This document shows positions 8,454 through 16,800 of a stretch of DNA of 34,936 bases, in pieces (position 1 is the first letter of the stretch; each line of letters opens with the position of its first letter). The DNA is from Mycobacterium sp. 852013-50091_SCH5140682 (GTDB lineage Bacteria; Actinomycetota; Actinomycetes; Mycobacteriales; Mycobacteriaceae), in contig NZ_LZTB01000073.1 in NCBI RefSeq assembly GCF_001665685.1, positions 1 through 34,936 on the forward strand, given 5' to 3'. A program made the position numbers and the translations under genes. The notes beneath the pieces are model-generated. The model did no database searches. It was not told the DNA's origin and worked only from the letters and a program-made list of their open reading frames with translations.

Positions 8454-9290
8454 GTGCGTCGTCGACTGGTACTGGCGCTGGCGGTCGTGCTGCTGATCGC
8501 CGGCTGCAGCTCCCACCCGCCGCCTGCCCCGATGGCCGTCGCGGCGGGCATGACACCGGAATACGCGCTTCTCGGCCAGTTGTATGCGGCCGCGCTGCGC
8601 TATTACGGCACCCCCGCCGAGGTCACCCCGACCAAGGAGGCGCTGGGCGCGCTGGACTCGGGTTCGGTGACCGTGCTGCCCGGGTTCACCGGCCAGTTGC
8701 TGGAGACGTTCGCGCCCGGCGCCGCGGCGCACTCTGATGAGCAGGTCTACCGCGATCTGCTCTCGGCGTTGCCGGAGGGCGTCGCAGCCGGTGACTACAC
8801 CATGTCGGCACAGGACAAACCTGCCGTCGCGGTGACGGAACAGACCGCATCCGCGTGGGGCGGGAAAGATCTGACCGCGCTGCGGCGCAACTGTGCCAAG
8901 GTGGTGCCCGGCGCTCTCAAGGGTGCGGCCGTTCCGGCGCTGGTCGGCACTTGCCGCCTGCCGAAACCCGTCGAATTCGCTGATCGCGCAAGTCTTTTCG
9001 CGGCGCTCAAGGCCGGGAAGATCAATGCGGCGTGGACCACCACCGCCGACCCGGCCAACCCGGCGGAGGTGGTGGTGCTCGCCGATCGCACGGCGATGAT
9101 CCGCGCGGAGAACGTGGTGCCGCTCTACCGGCGCAATGTACTGAACGAACGCCAGATCCTCGCGGTCAACGAGATCGCAGGCGTCCTGGACACCGGCTCA
9201 CTCGCGGACATGCTCCGGCAGGTGGCCGAAGGCGCCGACCCGCGCGCGGTCGCCGACGCCTTCCTGCAGGCCAACCCGCTCGGCCACTAG
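8454..9290 (+). CDS. lpqZ: Lipoprotein LpqZ, glycine-betaine/choline-type binding protein
   Basis: This 278-residue lipoprotein has a short basic N-terminus, a hydrophobic stretch and lipobox LIAGC with Cys18. The body resembles the OpuAC/ProX class of periplasmic binding proteins: two alpha/beta lobes, with KEALGALDSGSVTVLPGFTGQLLETF near the N-lobe. It probably sits on the outer face of the membrane and binds a small solute, but no permease or ATPase gene is adjacent. The substrate cannot be named. The GTG start lies eight bases after the malic enzyme stop and GGGAG lies upstream at 8436-8440. It corresponds to Rv1244 (lpqZ). The stop faces that of the SDR gene four bases away. Confidence 0.85.
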   Translation: MRRRLVLALAVVLLIAGCSSHPPPAPMAVAAGMTPEYALLGQLYAAALRYYGTPAEVTPTKEALGALDSGSVTVLPGFTGQLLETFAPGAAAHSDEQVYRDLLSALPEGVAAGDYTMSAQDKPAVAVTEQTASAWGGKDLTALRRNCAKVVPGALKGAAVPALVGTCRLPKPVEFADRASLFAALKAGKINAAWTTTADPANPAEVVVLADRTAMIRAENVVPLYRRNVLNERQILAVNEIAGVLDTGSLADMLRQVAEGADPRAVADAFLQANPLGH

Positions 9291-9294
9291 CCGA

Positions 9295-10119
9295 TCAGTA
9301 GGGCAGGATCCGGCTCATGGCGGTGGAGAACAACCGCTGGTAACCCGAGCCCGTGATGCGCACGACGATGTCGAGCAGTTTGGCGTCCGGCCCGACGAGC
9401 ACCCGGGCCCGGTTCTTGTGCACGGCCTCGAGGATGATCTTGGCGGCCCGCTGCGGAGTGGTGTTGGCCAGCTTCTTGTCGAACACCTTGGCCAGTTCCT
9501 GCGGGTCAAGGCCCTCGGCGGCGGTGGCGTTGCGGGCGATCGCGGTCTTGATGCCGCCCGGGTGCACGGTGGTGACCTTGACCGGGTGCTTGGCCAGCGC
9601 CATTTCCTGCCGGAGAGCCTCGGTGAACCCGCGCACCGCGAACTTCGCCGAGTTGTAGGCGGCCTGTCCCGGCACGGCGAACAGACCGAAAATGCTGGAG
9701 ACGTTGACCACGTGGCCGTCGCCGGAAGCGATCAGATGCGGCAGAAACGCCTTGGTGCCGTTGACGACGCCCCAGAAGTCGACGTCCATCACGCGCTCGA
9801 TGTCTTTGTAGCTGCTGACCTCGACGTCGCCGGTGAACGCGATGCCTGCGTTGTTGTAGATCTGGTTGACCTTGCCGAAGTGCTCGACGACCGCGTTCGC
9901 GTACAGCTCGAAGGCCTCGCGCTCGGTGACATCGAGCCGGTCGGCCTTGACTGGCGCGCCGATCGCCTTGAGCCGCTCCTCGGTGACGGCGAGGCCTTCG
10001 GTGTCGACGTCGCTGATGGCGACCTTGGCGCCGGAGCGCCCGAGCTCAATGGCCAGTGCCTGTCCGATACCCGACCCGGCGCCGGTAACCACGGCGACCT
10101 TTCCAGCAAAGCCTTCCAT
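9295..10119 (-). CDS. Short-chain dehydrogenase/reductase (SDR), copy 1
   Basis: This is a classical SDR oxidoreductase of 274 residues. The ATG at 10119 is chosen over the GTG at 10125 because AGGGAG (complement of 10126-10131) abuts the GTG but lies six bases before the ATG. Motifs: cofactor loop TGAGSGIG (12-19), Asp37 after beta-2 (suggesting NAD rather than NADP), YNNAG (88-92), catalytic Ser141/142, Tyr155 and Lys159 (YNSAK), and HPGGIKT. The substrate is unknown. It lies immediately downstream of a close paralogue. M. tuberculosis Rv1245c is the corresponding single gene in synteny. Confidence 0.9.
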   Translation of the reverse strand: MEGFAGKVAVVTGAGSGIGQALAIELGRSGAKVAISDVDTEGLAVTEERLKAIGAPVKADRLDVTEREAFELYANAVVEHFGKVNQIYNNAGIAFTGDVEVSSYKDIERVMDVDFWGVVNGTKAFLPHLIASGDGHVVNVSSIFGLFAVPGQAAYNSAKFAVRGFTEALRQEMALAKHPVKVTTVHPGGIKTAIARNATAAEGLDPQELAKVFDKKLANTTPQRAAKIILEAVHKNRARVLVGPDAKLLDIVVRITGSGYQRLFSTAMSRILPY

Positions 10120-10142
10120 GCGCACTCCCTCGTGTCGTTTGA

Positions 10143-11012
10143 CTAGTGTCGAGAGTAGCCGGTACCCGCGGTTCCGTGTAATTCGGCCGGCTTGGTCGCG
10201 ATGAGCTTCAGGAAAGCCGGGAACATGCGCTGATAGCCGGATCCGGTGACCCGCACGACGAGGTCGAGGAATTTGGCGTCGGGGCCTACCAATACGCGGG
10301 CTTTGTCCTTGTGCACGGCCTTGAGAATGACCTGCGCCGCGCGTTGGGGGCTGGTCCTGGCGAACTGCTTGTCGAAGCTGTCCGCCACCTCCTCCGCGTT
10401 GAGGCCGTCGGCCACGATGGCGTTACGTGCGATGGCGGTCTTGATGCCGCCGGGGTGCACGGTGGTGACCTTGACTGGATGCTCGGCCAGCGCCATCTCC
10501 TGGCGCAGCGCCTCGGTGAATCCGCGTACGGCGAACTTGGCCGAGTTGTAGGCGGCCTGCCCGGGCAGCGAGAACAACCCGAAGACGCTCGACACGTTGA
10601 TGACGTGACCGTCGCCTGAGGCGATGAGATGGGGCAGGAATGCCTTCGTGCCGTTGACGACGCCCCAGAAGTTGACGTCCATGACCCGTTCGATGTCCTT
10701 GAACCGGGCGACCTGGACGTCGCCGGCGTATCCGATGCCAGCATTGTTATAGACCTGGTTGACCGTGCCGAAGTGTTCCTTGACCTCGTCGGCGTAGATC
10801 AGGAACGCCTGACGTTCGGTGACGTCGAGGGGGTCGGCTTTGACGGGCGCACCGATCGCTTCGAGCCTTCTCTCGGTGTCGGCCAGGCCGTCGATGTCGA
10901 TGTCGCTGATGGCGAGCTTGGCGCCTGCACGCGCCAGTTCGACGGCCAGTGCCTGTCCGATTCCTGAGCCGGCGCCAGTGACGACGGCAACCTTCCCAGC
11001 AAAGTTTTGCAT
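10143..11012 (-). CDS. Short-chain dehydrogenase/reductase (SDR), copy 2
   Basis: This second classical SDR has 289 residues. The ATG at 11012 is preferred because a GGAG lies about nine bases upstream; the ATG at 11027 would add MERYH and contains that ribosome site. It has the same motifs as its neighbour: TGAGSGIG, YNNAG, YNSAK and HPGGIKT. By eye the two align without gaps over about 270 residues with about 62 differences (around 77% identity). This copy has an extra C-terminal stretch of about 20 residues (KPAELHGTAGTGYSRH). The 23-base gap between them and shared orientation suggest one message. Confidence 0.9.
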   Translation of the reverse strand: MQNFAGKVAVVTGAGSGIGQALAVELARAGAKLAISDIDIDGLADTERRLEAIGAPVKADPLDVTERQAFLIYADEVKEHFGTVNQVYNNAGIGYAGDVQVARFKDIERVMDVNFWGVVNGTKAFLPHLIASGDGHVINVSSVFGLFSLPGQAAYNSAKFAVRGFTEALRQEMALAEHPVKVTTVHPGGIKTAIARNAIVADGLNAEEVADSFDKQFARTSPQRAAQVILKAVHKDKARVLVGPDAKFLDLVVRVTGSGYQRMFPAFLKLIATKPAELHGTAGTGYSRH

Positions 11013-11380
11013 GTGATACCGCTCCATCGATTGAGGTGTTCTGGCCTGTCATCTCGGAACTGCTTCACGAGAAATTGACAGACGCCGAAGGTGGAAATGG
11101 GGTCAGCCGTGGTCCGGCTTTCGCATTCACAGCCGTATTGGCACGGTGATCCCCCGATTGTCGTCTCCTGGCACGGAAAGGCCATGATTCACAGCAATTT
11201 ACGATCTGGAGCAGCGCGTCACGGGTGGCCTGTAGGGAGTTCGTACCACTGGATCACCGCAGCCACAAGTCGAGCCGCATCGCCCGCGCGGCAGTGCGGC
11301 TCATTGAAATGTGCAACCGACGGCGTCGAACCGTATCCCGAACCTGCTCAGTGATTTACTGAAATGCGACGAGCAAACAA
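11013..11380. other. Intergenic region with one hairpin, no supported gene
   Basis: These 368 bases separate the SDR pair from the XRE gene. An open frame at 11091-11354 has no ribosome site, no recognisable motif and a composition unlike a folded protein, so I do not call it. The promoter of the SDR pair must lie at its left end. The only structure I see is the hairpin at 11272-11302. Confidence 0.6.
11272..11302 (-). terminator. 8-bp stem hairpin, possible terminator of the XRE gene
   Basis: GAGCCGCA (11272-11279) and TGCGGCTC (11295-11302) are perfect inverted arms around a 15-base GC-rich loop. It is about 80 bases downstream of the XRE stop. There is no U-run, so it would have to be a U-less mycobacterial terminator or an RNA structure. 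Confidence 0.35.
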
Positions 11381-11641
11381 CTATGACGCGGCAGCGCTCA
11401 CCGGCCGCCACACTTCGGCGAGGGCTTGCAGCGGCAGATCGAGGACATCGCTGAGTCCGACGATGGTGCCGAATGCGGGGGAGGGCAGACGACCGGTTTC
11501 GATCTTGCGCAGTGTCTCGGGGGAAATGCCCGCGCCGCGCGCGACATCTTCGAGGGTGCGGGCGCCCCTGGCGGCGCGCAATGCTGCGCCGACTCGGCGG
11601 CCTGCGGCGACTTGCTCGGGACTCAGCGGCGTACGGACCAC
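11381..11641 (-). CDS. XRE-family helix-turn-helix regulator
   Basis: This 86-residue protein is essentially one helix-turn-helix domain of the Cro/C1 (XRE) type. The motif spans about 29-48 (TLEDVARGAGISPETLRKIE), followed by the usual TGRLPSPAFGTIVGLSDVLDL. The GTG start at 11641 has no ribosome site but is six bases after a TACCGT -10 element, so it is probably leaderless. It is divergent from the methionine aminopeptidase gene across 71 bases that contain two almost identical palindromes. It most likely represses itself and that gene. An antitoxin role was considered, but Map is a housekeeping-type enzyme rather than a known toxin. Confidence 0.85.
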   Translation of the reverse strand: MVRTPLSPEQVAAGRRVGAALRAARGARTLEDVARGAGISPETLRKIETGRLPSPAFGTIVGLSDVLDLPLQALAEVWRPVSAAAS

Positions 11642-11647
11642 GTCACC

Positions 11648-11653
11648 ACGGTA
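11648..11653 (-). promoter_or_regulatory. -10 element for the XRE gene
   Basis: On the minus strand this reads TACCGT, a TAnnnT -10 hexamer, six bases before the GTG at 11641. This spacing implies a leaderless transcript. The first palindrome lies just upstream of it. Confidence 0.45.
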
Positions 11654-11658
11654 GCGCT

Positions 11659-11672
11659 GGTATTTGTATACC
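11659..11672. promoter_or_regulatory. Operator palindrome 1 in the XRE/map divergent promoter
   Basis: GGTATTTGTATACC has 5-bp arms GGTAT/ATACC and a 4-bp centre. It differs at one base from a second copy 23 bp away. Its position upstream of the XRE -10 element suits a repressor site. The AT-rich sequence stands out in a GC-rich genome. Confidence 0.65.
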
Positions 11673-11681
11673 GCTAGTCTT

Positions 11682-11695
11682 GGTATTTATATACC
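11682..11695. promoter_or_regulatory. Operator palindrome 2 in the XRE/map divergent promoter
   Basis: GGTATTTATATACC is the second copy of the palindrome, with the same arms. It ends five bases before the AGGAG ribosome site of map, so a bound protein would block transcription of map. Start-to-start distance between the copies is 23 bp, about two helical turns, which suits two dimers on nearly the same face. Confidence 0.65.
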
Positions 11696-11712
11696 GCACA
11701 AGGAGTGATGAC

Positions 11713-12474
11713 GTGATTGAACTCAAGACCGGAGCCGAGATCGAGAAAATGCGGACCACCGGCCGTTTCGTGGCCCAGGTGCTCACCGAACTCGGCGGGC
11801 TGGCCGAGGTCGGGGTGAACCTGCTCGACCTCGAACATCACGCCCGGGACATGGTCAAGCGCCGGGGCGCGCAGTCCTGCTACTGGGATTACGACCCGTC
11901 ATTCGGGTCGGGACCGTTTCGCAACGTGATCTGCCTGTCGGTGAATGACGCTGTGCTGCATGGGCTTCCGTTCAACTACGCGCTGCGCGACGGCGATGTG
12001 TTGACCATGGATTTCGCGGTCTCCATCGATGGCTGGGTCGCCGACGCGGCGCGCACCGTGATCGTCGGGACGCCCGCCGACGAGGATGTGCGGTTGATCC
12101 GCGCGACCGAGGAGGCGCTCGCGGCGGGCACCGCGGCGGCCCGGCCCGGCGGGCGGCTCGGCGACATCTCCGCCGCGATCGGCGCCGTCGTCGCGGCGTA
12201 TGGCTATTCCGTCAATCTCCAATTCGGCGGACACGGTCTCGGCAGGACCATGCACGAAGATCCGCACGTGCCGAACAACGGCAAGCCCGGGCGCGGCATG
12301 CGACTGAAGGCAGGCATGACACTCGCGCTGGAGCCGTGGCTCGCCCGCACCACCAACCGCATCGTCTATGACCGGGACGGCTGGACCATCCGCTCGGCCG
12401 ACGGATCCCGCACCGCGCACACCGAGAACACCATCGCGATCACCGACGCCGGCCCGGTGGTGCTCACGTGCTAA
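11713..12474 (+). CDS. map: Type I methionine aminopeptidase
   Basis: The enzyme removes the initiator methionine from new proteins. The GTG at 11713 follows AGGAG (11701-11705) with seven-base spacing and gives 253 residues; an in-frame extension upstream runs through the XRE gene and is rejected. The five metal ligands of the pita-bread fold are all present (Asp100, Asp111, His174, Glu207, Glu238), as is the substrate His83 in VLHG. There is no N-terminal extension of the kind seen in longer mycobacterial Map enzymes. Mycobacteria normally have map genes elsewhere, so this is probably an additional or specialised copy under the divergent XRE regulator. Its stop overlaps the facing transporter gene by 4 bp. 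Confidence 0.9.
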   Translation: MIELKTGAEIEKMRTTGRFVAQVLTELGGLAEVGVNLLDLEHHARDMVKRRGAQSCYWDYDPSFGSGPFRNVICLSVNDAVLHGLPFNYALRDGDVLTMDFAVSIDGWVADAARTVIVGTPADEDVRLIRATEEALAAGTAAARPGGRLGDISAAIGAVVAAYGYSVNLQFGGHGLGRTMHEDPHVPNNGKPGRGMRLKAGMTLALEPWLARTTNRIVYDRDGWTIRSADGSRTAHTENTIAITDAGPVVLTC

Positions 12475-13781
12475 TACCGCGGCCTTAGCAACAGCGTCGC
12501 GACGACGCTGATCGCGGCGGTGGTGGCCAGATACCCGCAGGCGTACCAGGGCTTGCCGCCGCCCGCGGCGATCAGCGCTGTGAGGATCAGGGGCGTCAGG
12601 CCCGACGCGTACACACCCGAGAGCTGATACACCGTCGACAACCCGGTGTAGCGGGTGCGAGTCGGGAACAGCGACGCGTACAACGTGCCCTGGGCGCCGT
12701 AGAACCACGCGTGAATCACACCGAACGCCAACAGCATTGCCACCGAGTAGGCCAGGATGCTGCGCGTGCCGAACAGCGCGAACGCCGGGAACACCACGAG
12801 ACCGTAGGCGGCGATCCCGGTGGCGTACATCGTGCGGGCGCCGAACCGGTCGGCCAGATGGCCCGACACAGGTAACAACGCGGCCATCAACAACGCCGAG
12901 ATGGTGACCACGATCAGCACCGGCACCTTGCCCAGATGCAGCGTGCTGGTGGCATACGCGATGGTGAACACACCCCACGTGTTGAACGCGGCACCCTCAC
13001 CCCACCGCGACAGCAGGCCGAGGACCGTCGACCGCAGCGCAGGCGGCCGGAAGATCTCCCGCACCGGGACCGCCGCACGGTCGTCGTCGGCACGGATCTT
13101 CTCGAACGCAGGGGTCTCGGCCACCCGGAATCGAACCACCACGCCGAAGATCACCAGGGCAATGCTGATCAGAAAGGCGATGCGCCACCCGTAGGCCAGG
13201 AAAGCGTCCGCCGACAGGGCCAGCTGCAGCACCACGAACACCCCGGTACCCAGCGCAAGGCCCAGCGCCAGCCCCACCTGGGGAATGCTGCCGAAGAGCC
13301 CGCGGCGGTGGCGCGGACTGTGCTCGACGGCCAGCAGTACCGCGCCTGCCCACTCACCGCCGAGCGCGAAACCCTGCACGACGCGCAGCACCAGCAGCAG
13401 CACCGGTGCCAGCACCCCGATCTGGGCTGCCGTGGGCAGCAGGCCCATCAACGCGGTGGCGCCGCCCATCAACAGCATGGTGGCCGCGAGCGTGCGCTTG
13501 CGGCCGATCCGGTCGCCGATATGCCCGAAGACGAACCCGCCGATAGGGCGCACCACGAAGCCGACCGCGAACGTCGCGAACGCCAGCATGGTCCCGACGA
13601 ACGAACTCTGGTCGGGGAAGAACGCATGGTTGAACACCAGGCTCGCGGCAGTCGCGTAGAGGAAGAAGTCGTACCACTCGATGGTCGTTCCGAGCACGCT
13701 CGCCAGCAGGGCAGTCCGAACGGTCCTCGGGTCGGCAGACGCGGCGGGCCCCGCGGCCGGGGCGGTCGTCGTGAAGGTCAC
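12471..13781 (-). CDS. MFS transporter, metabolite:proton symporter (MHS) family
   Basis: This 436-residue protein has about 12 membrane helices and belongs to the MHS branch of the major facilitator superfamily (ShiA/ProP/KgtP-like). Hallmarks are the N-terminal TIEWYDFFLYATAASLVFN, the loop GHIGDRIGRK, and RVVQGFALGGEWAGAVLL. Members import organic acids, osmolytes or shikimate with protons; the substrate here cannot be read from sequence. It lies 77 bases downstream of kgd on the same strand. A dicarboxylate such as 2-oxoglutarate is a tempting guess from that context, but unproven. In H37Rv the relBE-type genes Rv1246c-1247c occupy this interval. Confidence 0.88.
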   Translation of the reverse strand: MTFTTTAPAAGPAASADPRTVRTALLASVLGTTIEWYDFFLYATAASLVFNHAFFPDQSSFVGTMLAFATFAVGFVVRPIGGFVFGHIGDRIGRKRTLAATMLLMGGATALMGLLPTAAQIGVLAPVLLLVLRVVQGFALGGEWAGAVLLAVEHSPRHRRGLFGSIPQVGLALGLALGTGVFVVLQLALSADAFLAYGWRIAFLISIALVIFGVVVRFRVAETPAFEKIRADDDRAAVPVREIFRPPALRSTVLGLLSRWGEGAAFNTWGVFTIAYATSTLHLGKVPVLIVVTISALLMAALLPVSGHLADRFGARTMYATGIAAYGLVVFPAFALFGTRSILAYSVAMLLAFGVIHAWFYGAQGTLYASLFPTRTRYTGLSTVYQLSGVYASGLTPLILTALIAAGGGKPWYACGYLATTAAISVVATLLLRPRY

Positions 13782-13826
13782 CCTTGTTGACTAGTCGCCC
13801 CGGGCCGCGGAGCCCAGCGTTGCGTG

Positions 13827-13846
13827 CGCGGTGATTCGAACCCGCG
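13827..13846. other. Hairpin resembling a tRNA T-arm between kgd and the MHS gene
   Basis: CGCGG (13827-13831) pairs with CCGCG (13842-13846) around a 10-base loop. On the minus strand the loop reads GTTCGAATCA, much like a tRNA T-loop. No anticodon arm or acceptor stem can be folded around it. It may be a remnant or simply a structured spacer after kgd. Confidence 0.3.
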
Positions 13847-13858
13847 AGAACTAACCGA

Positions 13859-16800
13859 TTACCCGAACGCGAGGTCGATGATCTCCTGCTGCTCCACGGC
13901 GTGCACCTTCGACGATCCGGACGACGGTGCGGACATCGCGCGCCGGGAGATGCGTTTGATGGGGTTGAAGTACTCGGGGAGTACTTCGGGCAAGGTGAGG
14001 CCGACCGAGGGCCACGCGCCCTGGTTGGCGGGTTCTTCCTGGACCCAGTACTTGTCGGTGGCATTCGGGTACAGGTCGAGGGTCTGGGCCAGCCGACGTT
14101 TTGGCAGCGGCGCGAGTTGTTCGAGCCGCACGATGGCCACGTCGTCGCGCTTGTCCTTGACCTTGCGAGCGGCCAGGTCGTAGTAGATCTTGCCGCTGCA
14201 CAACAGGATTCGGGTGACTTTGCTGCGGTCACCGTCGCCGTCGGTGTACGTGGGTTCTTCGAGCACCGAGCGGAATTTCTGTTCGGTGAAGTCGCGGATG
14301 TCGGAGACCGCGGCTTTGTTGCGCAGCATGGACTTGGGCGTGAACACGATCAGCGGGCGTTGGATGCCGTCGAGACCGTGCCGACGCAGCAGATGGAAAT
14401 AGTTCGCCGGGGTGGACGGTACCGCGATGGTCATCGACCCTTCGGCCCACAGCTGCAGGAACCGTTCGATGCGCCCGGAGGTGTGGTCGGGGCCTTGGCC
14501 TTCATGCCCGTGCGGCAGCAGCAGCACGACATTGGACAGCTGGCCCCATTTCGCCTCACCGGAGGAGATGAATTCGTCGATGATGGATTGCGCACCGTTG
14601 ACGAAGTCACCGAACTGAGCTTCCCAGAGCACCATGGCGTCGGGGTTACCCACCGAGTAGCCGTATTCGAAACCGACAGCGGCGTATTCGGACAGCGCCG
14701 AGTTGTAGACCAGGAACCGGCCGCCGGTCGGGGTGCCGTCGGTGTTGGTGGCCAACAGTTGCAACGGGGTGAACTCTTCGCCGGTTTTGCGGTCGACGAT
14801 GACGGCGTGGCGCTGGGTGAACGTGCCGCGCTGGGTGTCCTGACCGCTCAACCGGACCAGTTTGCCTTCGGAGACCAGCGAGCCCAGGGCGAGCAGTTCG
14901 GCGAAGGCCCAGTCGATCTTGCCTTCGTAGGCCATTTCCCGACGCTTCTCCAGCACCGGCTTGACGCGCGGGTGCACGGTGAAGCCTTCGGGCAGGGCCA
15001 GATGCGCGTCGCCGATACGGGCCAGCAGTGACTTGTCCACCGCGGTCGCGAGCCGTTGCGGGATCTGCTGATCGGCTTCCACCGACTCGCTCGGTTCGGC
15101 GGCGTGCTTCTCCAGTTCGCGGACCTCGTTGAACACCCGCTCCAGCTGGCCCTGGTAATCGCGCAGGGCGTCTTCGGCTTCCTTCATGGAGATGTCGCCA
15201 CGGCCGATCAGCGATTCGGTGTAGGCCTTGCGGGAGCCGCGTTTGGTGTCGATGACGTCGTACATGTAGGGCTGCGTCATCGACGGGTCGTCGCCTTCGT
15301 TGTGCCCGCGCCGGCGGTAGCACAGCATGTCGATGACGACGTCCTTCTTGAATGCTTGGCGGAAGTCGATGGCCAGCCGCGCCACCCAGGCGCAGGCTTC
15401 GGGATCGTCGCCGTTGACGTGGAAGATCGGCGCGCCGATCATCTTCGCCACGTCGGTGCAGTACTCGCTGGAGCGCGAATCCGTTGGCGCGGTGGTGAAC
15501 CCGATCTGGTTGTTGACCACGATGTGGATGGTGCCGCCGGTGCGGTAGCCCTTGAGCAACGCCAGGTTGAGGGTTTCGGCGACCACGCCTTGGCCGGCGA
15601 ACGCCGCATCGCCGTGCAGCATCAGCGGCACCACCGGGAAGGTTTGGGAGCCTTCGGCGTCGGCGCCGGTGTCGAGCAGATCCTGCTTGGCCCGCACCAG
15701 GCCTTCCAGGACCGGGTCGACGGCCTCCAAGTGGCTCGGGTTGGCGGTCAGCGACACCTGAATGTCGTTGTCGCCGAACATCTGGATGTAGTTGCCGGAC
15801 GCCCCGAGGTGGTACTTCACATCGCCGGAGCCGTGGGCTTGCGACGGATTGAGGTTGCCTTCGAACTCGGTGAAGATCTGGCTGTAGGGCTTGCCGACGA
15901 TGTTGGCCAGCACGTTGAGCCTGCCGCGGTGCGGCATGCCGATGATGACCTCGTCGAGGGCGTGTTCGGCGGCCTGGTCGATCGCGGCGTCCATCATCGG
16001 GATGACGGTTTCCGCGCCTTCCAGTGAGAAACGTTTCTGCCCAACGTATTTGGTTTGCAGGAAGGTTTCGAACGCTTCGGCGGCGTTGAGCTTGGACAGG
16101 ATGTACTTCTGCTCGGCGACCGTGGGCTTGGCGTGCTTGACCTCGATGCGCTCCTGCAGCCACTTCTGCTGTTCAGGTTCGAGGATGTGGGTGTATTCCA
16201 CCCCGACGTGGCGGCAGTAGGCGTCGCGCAACAGGCCCAGGATGTCGCGCAGTTTCATGTACTGCTTGCCGGCGAACCCGTCGACCTTGAACGCCCGGTC
16301 CAGATCCCACAGGGTCAGGCCGTGAGTGTTGACGTCCAGGTCGGGATGGGACCGGAAGCGGGTCTTGTCCAGCCGCAGCGGATCGATATCGGCCATCAGG
16401 TGCCCGCGGTTGCGGTAGGCCGCGATCAGTTCGATGACGCGTGCGTTCTTGTCGGCGATCGAGTCGGGGTTGTCGGTGCGCCACCGCACCGGCTCGTACG
16501 GGATGCCCAGCTCGCGGAAGATCTCGTCGAAGAACTCGTCGTCGAGCAGCAACTGGTGGATGGTGCGCAGGAAGTCGCCGGATTCCGCACCCTGGATGAT
16601 GCGGTGGTCATACGTCGAGGTCAGGGTGATCAGCTTGCCGATGCCGACCTCGTTGATGCGCTCTTCGCTGGCACCCTGGAACTCGGCCGGGTACTCCATG
16701 GCGCCTGCACCGATGATGGCGCCCTGCCCGGCCATCAGGCGCGGCACGGAGTGCACGGTGCCGATGGTGCCGGGGTTGGTCAGGGAGATGGTGACGCCGG

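Noticed and set aside
11091..11354. 87-residue open frame in the gap between the SDR pair and XRE
   Set aside because: No ribosome site or -10 element, no family resemblance, and irregular composition.
11473..11712. N-terminal extension of map into the XRE gene
   Set aside because: AGGAG at 11701 and the standard Map N-terminus put the start at 11713; the extension is antisense to the XRE protein.
11381..12474. XRE/Map as a toxin-antitoxin module
   Set aside because: Map has all catalytic residues of a normal methionine aminopeptidase and is not a known toxin. Kept only as a speculative alternative.
13820..13860. tRNA gene on the minus strand suggested by a GTTCGAATC T-loop
   Set aside because: Only a T-arm-like hairpin can be folded. 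No acceptor, D or anticodon arm lies around it, so no tRNA is called.
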